NCBI GenBank assembly: GCA_947461805.1
Contig: CANHMJ010000069.1
Coordinates: forward strand, 1-7,259
Direction: 5' to 3'
Source of the DNA: Burkholderiaceae bacterium
Lineage (GTDB): Bacteria > Pseudomonadota > Gammaproteobacteria > Burkholderiales > Burkholderiaceae
Length of the DNA stretch: 7,259 nt
The notes beneath the pieces were generated by a model. The model was not told where the DNA came from, did not search any database, and saw only the letters and a list, made by a program, of their open reading frames with translations. The position numbers and the translations under genes were made by a program. Below, in pieces: positions 1 through 5,055 of the stretch. Every line of letters starts with the position of its first letter. Position 1 is the first letter of the stretch.

Positions 1-1610
1 ATACCCGCGCTAAGGCTGGCAATATTGGTGTTTGTATTGGTACCTCAGGCCCTGCTGGCACCGACATGATCACCGGCCTTTACTCTGCCATTGCCGATTC
101 CATTCCAATTTTATGTATCACCGGCCAAGCGCCGCGTGCTCGCCTGTACAAAGAAGACTTTCAAGCCGTTGATATCGAATCCATCTCCAAGCCCGTAACC
201 AAGATGTCTGTTACGGTTCGCGAGCCAGGCTTAGTGCCCCGCGTATTCCAGCAAGCCTTTCATGTGATGCGCTCAGGACGTCCTGGCCCAGTCTTAATCG
301 ATTTGCCAATTGATGTTCAGTTGGCCGAAATCGAATTTGATATTGATACCTACGAGCCATTACCGGTTTATAAGCCTGCAGCGAGCCGTAAGCAAATCGA
401 AAAAGCCATTGAAATGCTCATGGCTTCTGAAAAGCCCTTGATCGTATCTGGCGGCGGCGTTATTAATGCCGATGCAGATAAGTTACTAGTTGAGTTTGCT
501 GAGTTGACGGGCATTCCCGTTATTCCAACCCTGATGGGTTGGGGCACGATTCCCGATGACCATCCGCTGATGGCTGGTATGGTCGGATTGCAAACATCGC
601 ACCGCTACGGCAATGCTACGATGCTTGCGAGTGACTTTGTTTTGGGCATCGGTAACCGCTGGGCTAACCGTCACACCGGTTCACTTGAGGTGTATTGCAA
701 AGACCGTAAGTTTGTCCACGTCGACATTGAGCCAACGCAAATTGGCCGCGTCTTTAACCCAGACTATGGCATTGTGTCTGATGCAAAAGCCGCTTTGGAA
801 TTGTTTGTTGAAGTAGCCAAAGAATGGAAAGCCAAAGGCAAGCTCAAAGACTACAGCGACTGGGTTAGCCGTTGCCAAGAGCGCAAGCGTTTGATGTTGC
901 GCAAGACCGATTTTGATAATGTACCTATTAAGCCTCAGCGCGTATACCAAGAGATGAACTCGGTGTTTGGTCGTGACACAGTCTATGTATCGACCATTGG
1001 TTTGTCGCAAATTGCGGGCGGTCAGTTCTTGCATGTGTATGGCGCTCGCCAGTGGATCAATTGCGGTCAAGCCGGCCCCTTAGGCTGGACTATTCCTGCA
1101 GCGCTCGGCGTGTTAGCCGCTGATCCAACCAAGACAGTCGTTGGTCTTGCCGGTGACTATGATTTCCAGTTCTTGATTGAAGAGTTGGCCGTCGGTGCTC
1201 AGTTCCATTTGCCACTGGTTATGGTTTTAGTGAATAACAGCTACCTCGGCTTGATTCGTCAGGCGCAGCGCGGCTTTGAGATGGACTATTGCGTGCAACT
1301 CGCTTTTGACAACATCAACGTCGATGATCAAAATCTCAAGGGCTATGGCGTTGACCACGGTAAAGTCGTTGAAGGTCTTGGCTGTAAGGCCCTCCGTGTA
1401 ACTGACCCCAGCAAGATTAATGCCGTTTTGATCGAGGCGCAAAAGATGGCTAAAGAACACCGCGTTCCAGTAGTAGTGGAAGTGATTCTTGAAAAGGTCA
1501 CCAATATTGCGATGGGAACCGAGATTAATAATGTCAATGAGTTTGAGGACATTGATTGCCGTCACCCTGCTGGTACGGAAGGATTGGTTACGGCCGGTTT
1601 GCTCGAGTAA
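1..1610 (+). CDS. gcl: Glyoxylate carboligase (tartronate-semialdehyde synthase), 5'-truncated by the window edge
   Basis: This cytosolic enzyme of the thiamine-diphosphate (ThDP) family joins two glyoxylates to tartronate semialdehyde and CO2, the first step of the glycerate route. The reading frame is open from the window edge; the first whole codon is at base 3, giving 535 codons before TAA. The visible start (TRAKAGNIGVCIGTSGPAGTD) lines up with about residue 62 of E. coli Gcl (593 aa), so roughly 61 residues are missing. These include the position where Gcl carries Val51 in place of the usual catalytic Glu. Similarity to E. coli Gcl is high throughout, for example SIPILCITGQAPRARL, PVYKPAASR and WINCGQAGPLGWTIPAALGV. 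The ThDP/Mg motif runs from GDYDF at base 1152 to the Asn pair at 1233-1238. The family also binds FAD in a non-redox role. An ATG at 66 is internal, not the start. hyi and glxR follow on the same strand, which supports the assignment. A strong terminator lies 30 bp downstream. Confidence 0.97.
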   Translation, partial: TRAKAGNIGVCIGTSGPAGTDMITGLYSAIADSIPILCITGQAPRARLYKEDFQAVDIESISKPVTKMSVTVREPGLVPRVFQQAFHVMRSGRPGPVLIDLPIDVQLAEIEFDIDTYEPLPVYKPAASRKQIEKAIEMLMASEKPLIVSGGGVINADADKLLVEFAELTGIPVIPTLMGWGTIPDDHPLMAGMVGLQTSHRYGNATMLASDFVLGIGNRWANRHTGSLEVYCKDRKFVHVDIEPTQIGRVFNPDYGIVSDAKAALELFVEVAKEWKAKGKLKDYSDWVSRCQERKRLMLRKTDFDNVPIKPQRVYQEMNSVFGRDTVYVSTIGLSQIAGGQFLHVYGARQWINCGQAGPLGWTIPAALGVLAADPTKTVVGLAGDYDFQFLIEELAVGAQFHLPLVMVLVNNSYLGLIRQAQRGFEMDYCVQLAFDNINVDDQNLKGYGVDHGKVVEGLGCKALRVTDPSKINAVLIEAQKMAKEHRVPVVVEVILEKVTNIAMGTEINNVNEFEDIDCRHPAGTEGLVTAGLLE

Positions 1611-1640
1611 TTGATTTAATCAATAGAATGCTATTCTAAT
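1610..1640 (+). promoter_or_regulatory. Candidate hyi-glxR promoter overlapped by two perfect palindromes (possible operators)
   Basis: Two adjacent inverted repeats follow the gcl stop. The first is ATTGATTTAATCAAT at 1610-1624 (7-bp arms, 1-nt centre). The second is TAGAATGCTATTCTA at 1624-1638 (6-bp arms, 3-nt centre). A -35-like TTGATT (1611-1616) and a -10-like TCTAAT (1635-1640) are separated by 18 nt and sit on these repeats. Transcription would begin near 1646-1648, inside the left arm of the terminator stem at 1641-1650, so such a transcript could not form the full terminator hairpin. The symmetry and position are what an operator would show, but they could also be simple hairpins at the end of gcl. 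The regulator is unknown and not encoded in the window. Confidence 0.4.
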
Positions 1641-1674
1641 GCGGTATTACGAAGGTAATACCGCAACTTTTTTT
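1641..1674 (+). terminator. Intrinsic (Rho-independent) terminator after gcl
   Basis: A perfect 10-bp stem (GCGGTATTAC, 1641-1650, pairing with GTAATACCGC, 1655-1664) closes a 4-nt GAAG loop. After AAC it is followed by seven T residues (1668-1674). This is a textbook terminator on the + strand. It is unusual in position because it separates gcl from hyi and glxR, which act in the same pathway and on the same strand. Confidence 0.9.
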
Positions 1675-1716
1675 GCTATTTGGTTTTTATTTGTTTGAAT
1701 TTGATAAGGAATAGGA

Positions 1717-2493
1717 ATGCCGAAGTTTGCTGCTAATCTCACCATGTTATTTAATGAAGTTCCATTCATGGAGCGCTTTGACAAGGCTGCAGCAGCCAAC
1801 TTCAAGGCAGTCGAGTTCCTATTTCCGTATGCATTTCCAGCTGCCGATATCAAAGCAAAGCTTGATCAAAACAAACTTACTTTGGTATTGCACAATTTAC
1901 CTGCGGGCAATTGGGAGGCTGGTGAGCGCGGTATTGCTTGCCTACCAGACCGTATTGAGGAGTTTCGGAAGGGCGTAGCCAATGCAGTGGAGTATGCAGC
2001 GGCATTGGGCGTGACACAAGTGAACTGCTTGGCCGGAAAAATTCCGGAAGGCGTTGCTCACGCTGTATTACGTACTACTTTTATTGATAACCTAAAGTAC
2101 GCTGCCGCTGAGCTGAAAAAGGCCAATATCAAGCTTCTAATTGAGCCTATCAACACATTCGATATTCCAGGTTTCTTCCTGTCTGGAACGCAACAGGCCA
2201 TCGAGATCATTACTGAAGTTGGCTCTGATAATCTGTTTTTGCAGTACGACATTTACCATGCACAACGCATGGAAGGTGAGCTTGCTAGCTCGATTCAAAA
2301 GCACCTAGGCAAAATTGCCCATATCCAATTAGCTGACAACCCCGGACGCAATGAGCCTGGTACCGGTGAAATCAATTACGCTTATATTTTTGCCATGCTC
2401 GATCGCATTGGTTATACGGGTTGGATTGGTTGCGAATACAAACCTGCAGCAACGACAGAAGCTGGCTTAGGTTGGTATAAGCCTTTTGCATAA
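1717..2493 (+). CDS. hyi: Hydroxypyruvate isomerase
   Basis: This 258-aa cytosolic enzyme interconverts hydroxypyruvate and tartronate semialdehyde, linking the gcl product pool to hydroxypyruvate. The length equals that of the E. coli enzyme, and the fold is an AP-endonuclease-2-like TIM barrel. Family hallmarks include the opening PKFAANLTMLFNE, then PAGNWEAGERGIAC (residues 62-75) and VNCLAGK (102-108). The metal and catalytic residues fall in their usual contexts: Glu143 (LLIEPIN), Asp178 (QYDIYH), Gln204 (HIQLAD) and Glu240 (GCEYKP). Glu143 and Glu240 fall at the same numbers as the two key glutamates of E. coli Hyi. The ATG at 1717 is supported by AAGGA at 1706-1710, 6 nt upstream. The gene lies between gcl and glxR, the standard context. 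Transcription may come from readthrough of the terminator or from the candidate promoter at 1611-1640. Confidence 0.95.
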   Translation: MPKFAANLTMLFNEVPFMERFDKAAAANFKAVEFLFPYAFPAADIKAKLDQNKLTLVLHNLPAGNWEAGERGIACLPDRIEEFRKGVANAVEYAAALGVTQVNCLAGKIPEGVAHAVLRTTFIDNLKYAAAELKKANIKLLIEPINTFDIPGFFLSGTQQAIEIITEVGSDNLFLQYDIYHAQRMEGELASSIQKHLGKIAHIQLADNPGRNEPGTGEINYAYIFAMLDRIGYTGWIGCEYKPAATTEAGLGWYKPFA

Positions 2494-2576
2494 ACTGAAG
2501 CGCATCTCCATCTCAGCTGCTCGTCTTGCTTTTTAATAAATAATAAAAATCTATCACTTGAAATAGGATAACTACC

Positions 2577-3482
2577 ATGTCACAACTCAAACTCGGTTTC
2601 GTCGGTCTTGGCATTATGGGCGCGCCCATGGCTGGACATTTAGTTGCTGCAGGCCATACGGTTTATGTCAATACGCGCAGCAAGGTACCAGAGGCAATTG
2701 CGAAATCAGCGGCGATTCAATGCGCAAGCCCAGCTGAAGTTGCTGAGAAAGCCGACATCATTTTCACGATGGTTCCAGATACCCCCGATGTCGAGCGCGT
2801 TCTCTTTGGTGATAAAGGAATTGCCAGCGGCTTAGCGAATGGCGGCAAGGGTAAAGTGGTAGTGGACATGAGCTCCATATCACCGATTGCAACCAAAGAA
2901 TTTGCAAAGCGAATTAATGCATTAGGCGCTGATTATCTAGATGCACCAGTCTCTGGCGGCGAAGTGGGCGCAAAAAACGCAACCCTGTCGATCATGCTAG
3001 GCGGCGATGAAGCCGTCTTTACACGTGTTAAGCCTGTACTCGAATTAATGGGCAAGAATATTAATTTAGTCGGCGGTAATGGTGATGGTCAAACGGCTAA
3101 AGTAGCTAACCAGATTATTGTGGCTCTGAACATTGAAGCGGTTGCTGAGGCGCTCTTATTTGCAGCTAAGGCTGGCGCTGATCCTGCTAAAGTACGCCAG
3201 GCATTAATGGGCGGCTTTGCGAGTTCCAAAATTTTAGAAGTGCATGGTGAACGTATGGTCAAACGCACATTCGATCCTGGATTCCGGATTGAGTTGCATC
3301 AGAAGGACTTAAATTTAGCACTGAACAGTGCCCGCGCTTTGGGTGTTTCTTTACCCAACACCGCAACTGCTCAAGAGTTATTTAACTCCTGTTCGGCCCA
3401 TGGCGGCAAAGCATGGGACCATTCAGCGATGGTTCGTGCCTTAGAAAAATTGGCTAATTTCGAGATTGGTCAAAAGGCCTAA
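2577..3482 (+). CDS. glxR: Tartronate semialdehyde reductase (2-hydroxy-3-oxopropionate reductase)
   Basis: This 301-aa member of the beta-hydroxyacid dehydrogenase family reduces tartronate semialdehyde to D-glycerate with NAD(P)H in the cytosol. The N-terminal Rossmann motif is G10-L-G12-I-M-G15 in FVGLGIMGAPMAGHL. An NTR segment at residues 32-34, at the end of the second strand, fits cofactor phosphate or ribose contact. The substrate-binding motif DAPVSGGEVGA (122-132) is intact, and the catalytic lysine is Lys175 in GDGQTAKVANQ. A C-terminal helical domain contains the conserved HQKDLNLAL stretch. ATG 2577 is preceded by AGGA (2565-2568) at 8 nt spacing. The gene lies 83 bp after hyi with no terminator between, so the two are probably co-transcribed. 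The garR paralogue has the same activity, but the gcl-hyi context favours glxR. No glycerate kinase gene follows. Confidence 0.94.
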   Translation: MSQLKLGFVGLGIMGAPMAGHLVAAGHTVYVNTRSKVPEAIAKSAAIQCASPAEVAEKADIIFTMVPDTPDVERVLFGDKGIASGLANGGKGKVVVDMSSISPIATKEFAKRINALGADYLDAPVSGGEVGAKNATLSIMLGGDEAVFTRVKPVLELMGKNINLVGGNGDGQTAKVANQIIVALNIEAVAEALLFAAKAGADPAKVRQALMGGFASSKILEVHGERMVKRTFDPGFRIELHQKDLNLALNSARALGVSLPNTATAQELFNSCSAHGGKAWDHSAMVRALEKLANFEIGQKA

Positions 3483-3502
3483 TCAATTAGTGCGAGTTTG
3501 AT

Positions 3503-3532
3503 TTAAACCAGTATTGGATTCGGTTGCATAAT
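3503..3532 (+). promoter_or_regulatory. Weak candidate promoter for the YqiA-type gene
   Basis: CATAAT (3527-3532, five of six matches to the sigma70 -10 box) follows a poor -35-like TTTAAA (3503-3508) with an 18-nt spacer. The start point would fall at about 3539-3540, at the A of the ATG, which would give a leaderless message. This agrees with the lack of a Shine-Dalgarno sequence but rests on a weak -35 match. Confidence 0.3.
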
Positions 3533-3539
3533 AATCAGC

Positions 3540-4127
3540 ATGAATTCATTACTGGTTGTTTACCTTCACGGCTTTCGCTCCTCCCCACGCTCGAGTAAAG
3601 CTCGAATGACTGGCGATGCCATCGCGCATCGCGTAGAGCAGGGCGCTACCATCGAATGGTATTGTCCGCAATTGCTCCCCTCCCCACGTGAGTCCATGGA
3701 TATGGTTCAACGCCACATCGATGCAGCCAAGGCGGATCGATTAACCGTGATCGGCTCTTCTTTAGGCGGTTTTTATACCAACTACCTTGCAGAGCGCTAT
3801 GGTTGCAAGGGGATCGCATTAAATCCGGCTGTGAAGGCAGGGCGCGAACTGGCACCCCATGTGGGCATGATGACGGCCTACGACAGCGAAGAGCCTTTTG
3901 ACTTTAGGGCTGAATACATCGATGAGCTCAATCACCTGCAGGTGAAATCCATTACGCTCCCTGAACGATATCTACTCTTGGCCGCCACCGGCGATGAATT
4001 GCTCAGCTGGAGGGAGATGGTCGCCTTTTATCCGGGGGCTCAGCAGATCGTTATTCAAGGTAGCGACCACGGCATTGGCAATTACAGCGATTACCTCGGA
4101 GCCGTAATCGACTTTGCTTGCGATTAA
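3540..4127 (+). CDS. YqiA-type alpha/beta hydrolase (putative esterase)
   Basis: This 195-aa protein belongs to the YqiA/UPF0227 group of small serine hydrolases. E. coli YqiA has esterase activity on short acyl esters and thioesters in vitro, but its natural substrate is not known. The oxyanion-hole motif is YLHGF at residues 8-12, close to the N-terminus. The nucleophile elbow is G72-S-S74-L-G76, with Ser74 as nucleophile. The likely acid is Asp152 in ATGDELL and the base His177 in QGSDHGI, so the triad is complete. The start at ATG 3540 fits because the first beta strand begins at residue 4 and a stop codon (3504-3506) lies in frame upstream with no other standard start between. No Shine-Dalgarno sequence is visible, and a CATAAT (3527-3532) sits just ahead of the ATG. 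The gap from glxR is 57 bp, so it may be transcribed separately. No sign links it to glyoxylate metabolism. Confidence 0.85.
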   Translation: MNSLLVVYLHGFRSSPRSSKARMTGDAIAHRVEQGATIEWYCPQLLPSPRESMDMVQRHIDAAKADRLTVIGSSLGGFYTNYLAERYGCKGIALNPAVKAGRELAPHVGMMTAYDSEEPFDFRAEYIDELNHLQVKSITLPERYLLLAATGDELLSWREMVAFYPGAQQIVIQGSDHGIGNYSDYLGAVIDFACD

Positions 4128-4133
4128 TTTTAT

Positions 4134-4152
4134 AGGCTCATTTCATGAGCCT
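4134..4152 (+). repeat. Hairpin-forming inverted repeat after the YqiA-type gene
   Basis: AGGCTCAT (4134-4141) and ATGAGCCT (4145-4152) form a perfect 8-bp stem with a TTC loop, 6 bp after the hydrolase stop codon. Its place suggests a 3'-end structure or weak terminator. Neither strand has a T-run after the stem (CTCTAGCTTG follows on +), so classic intrinsic termination is not supported. Confidence 0.5.
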
Positions 4153-4212
4153 CTAGCTTGACATACTGCATTCTGGACTAATTAGCGCGCGAGCGTAAAA
4201 CTGGAGTGGATT

Positions 4213-4311
4213 ATGCAGACCTTAAAAACATTTTTTATCTGGCTGGTCTTTGCCGAAAAGCAGGGCGAATGGCAGCGTTCAGAGTGGATTTGCCGCAATC
4301 GGATTGAGTAA
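4213..4311 (+). CDS. Possible small protein of 32 aa, unrecognised
   Basis: An ATG at 4213 opens a 32-codon frame ending in TAA. A GGAG at 4203-4206 sits 6 nt before it, in a sequence reading CTGGAGTGGATT, which is a fair ribosome binding site. The product begins MQTLKTFFIWLVF, a short hydrophobic stretch after one lysine. It continues with a polar, charged tail containing Trp20, Trp25 and one Cys (WICRNRIE at the C-terminus). The hydrophobic part is only about 8 residues, too short for a normal membrane span. A perfect -35-like TTGACA (4158-4163) lies upstream, but the -10 region (TAATTA at 4179-4184, 15-nt spacing) is poor. I do not recognise the sequence. It could be a real small protein, a decayed gene fragment or chance. 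Confidence 0.3.
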   Translation: MQTLKTFFIWLVFAEKQGEWQRSEWICRNRIE

Positions 4312-4365
4312 GTAAATTCCAATGGGATGGCCCAATCATTCCCGTGAAGGGTCAATTGCAGTGCG

Positions 4366-4394
4366 TTGATCACCCCCATAATTTTCTGTAAGAT
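4366..4394 (+). promoter_or_regulatory. Sigma70-type promoter for the HNH gene
   Basis: TTGATC (4366-4371) and TAAGAT (4389-4394) are spaced by exactly 17 nt, each with four of six consensus matches. Transcription would start near 4401, leaving a leader of about 47 nt before the GTG at 4448. A start point here would exclude the in-frame TTG at 4397 as a translation start. Confidence 0.55.
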
Positions 4395-4437
4395 GGTTGT
4401 CATGCAGTAATGCGATGATTTATGCCATTACAGAGAG

Positions 4438-4442
4438 AGGAG
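4438..4442 (+). promoter_or_regulatory. Ribosome binding site that sets the HNH start
   Basis: AGGAG lies 5 nt upstream of the GTG at 4448, within a purine-rich run from 4432. No comparable site precedes the in-frame TTG at 4397 or the ATG at 4415. The site overlaps the in-frame GTG at 4442, ruling that one out. Confidence 0.7.
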
Positions 4443-4447
4443 TGGTT

Positions 4448-5029
4448 GTGCTGAGCATCTTGAAGCTAGACGCTGGCGGTATTCCACAATGCTGGATTAA
4501 CGCGGAAGAAGCGACAAAACAATATGCAGATCAGAGCGTATTGTGGACGCTGGGCGATCCCATTGCAGTCATGCGCGGCGGTATCTCACGAGCTACTGGC
4601 AAACAATCCATCATAGAGCTGCACTCCATCGTGGCCGTCAAAGGTTCTGCCCGCATTAATCTATTCGATGTTGTACCTGGTATTACCAAGCGCAAGTTGT
4701 ATCGCCGTGATCGCGGCCTCTGCGCCTACTGTGGTGAGCGCATCACTGAAAATGATGCAGAAGCGGAACACATTATTCCCAATAGCCGTGGCGGCAAATA
4801 CACTTGGATGAATTTAGTTATTTCCTGCAGACCATGCAATCAGCGCAAAGGCAATCGCACCCCAGAGACGGCGAACATGAGCTTGCTCTATGCCCCTTAC
4901 ATGCCAAGCCTGTATGAAGATATGATTCTTAAAGGCAGAAATATTCTGGCCGATCAAATGGATTTTTTGGCAGCCAACTTGCCCAAGAATAGCCGCCTGC
5001 TGGAAGGATTGTTCTGGGAGCAGTCCTAA
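4448..5029 (+). CDS. HNH endonuclease family protein
   Basis: From the GTG at 4448 the product is 193 aa and starts MLSILKLDAGG. Homologues of this type that I recall begin near the same LKLDAGG motif, which agrees with the ribosome binding site. The N-terminal half (1-80) is the usual accessory region of this group, with WTLGDP at 33-38. The C-terminal half is an HNH zinc-finger nuclease fold. C92-A-Y-C95 and C127-R-P-C130 would bind structural zinc. Active-site residues are likely His108 in AEHIIP, Asn122 in WMNLV and Asn131 in CNQRKGN, the HNN variant of the motif. Stand-alone proteins of this class are widespread in bacterial chromosomes and are not clearly tied to restriction or mobile elements; the biological substrate is unknown. 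The gene has its own predicted promoter and is followed directly by the DUF3108 gene, so the two probably share a transcript. No methyltransferase or phage genes are nearby. Confidence 0.88.
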   Translation: MLSILKLDAGGIPQCWINAEEATKQYADQSVLWTLGDPIAVMRGGISRATGKQSIIELHSIVAVKGSARINLFDVVPGITKRKLYRRDRGLCAYCGERITENDAEAEHIIPNSRGGKYTWMNLVISCRPCNQRKGNRTPETANMSLLYAPYMPSLYEDMILKGRNILADQMDFLAANLPKNSRLLEGLFWEQS

Positions 5030-5055
5030 GTCGTTTTAAGCCGCTGTGGATTCTG

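Larger units (their letters stand above)
4128..4447. other. 320-bp stretch without a confident gene
   Basis: Between the hydrolase stop and the HNH start, I can support a hairpin at 4134-4152, a possible 32-codon ORF at 4213-4311 preceded by an isolated TTGACA (4158-4163), and a promoter at 4366-4394. The perfect 8-bp palindrome CTAATTAG lies at 4178-4185. The opposite strand has an open frame through 4182-4403, but it has no recognisable protein features and covers the promoter. I see no tRNA, no known riboswitch core and no repeat unit here. Confidence 0.6.

Noticed and set aside
66..68. ATG at 66 as the start of gcl
   Set aside because: The upstream codons from base 3 encode TRAKAGNIGVCIGTSGPAGTD, which matches the interior of known Gcl proteins. 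The gene simply runs off the window.
681..1070. Minus-strand open frame inside gcl (similar ones at 486-674, 1227-1565 and 1343-1552)
   Set aside because: These lie opposite a highly conserved coding region, and their translations show no recognisable domain or ribosome binding site.
2526..2554. Possible separate promoter for glxR (TTGCTT with ATCTAT)
   Set aside because: The -10 match is poor and the region is simply AT-rich; co-transcription with hyi explains expression.
3479..3490. CTAAT-CA-ATTAG inverted repeat at the glxR stop codon
   Set aside because: The stem is 5 bp and almost all AT with no T-run, too weak to call a terminator or operator.
3498..3506. TTGATTTAA shared with the gcl-hyi gap (1611-1619), as a possible second operator copy
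   Set aside because: Only 9 AT-rich bases are shared, and the right half of the palindrome (CAAT) is missing at 3507-3510, so chance is sufficient.
4182..4403. 73-codon minus-strand open frame in the 4128-4447 gap
   Set aside because: No recognisable motif. It covers the predicted HNH promoter and runs opposite the small ORF.
4397..4447. N-terminal extension of the HNH protein from TTG 4397 or ATG 4415
   Set aside because: No ribosome binding site precedes these codons, and TTG 4397 lies ahead of the predicted transcription start. GTG 4448 has AGGAG at ideal spacing and fits the family N-terminus.
4448..5029. HNH protein as part of a restriction, homing or phage system
   Set aside because: No methyltransferase, intron, integrase, terminase or repeat is nearby, and chromosomal stand-alone proteins of this type are common.
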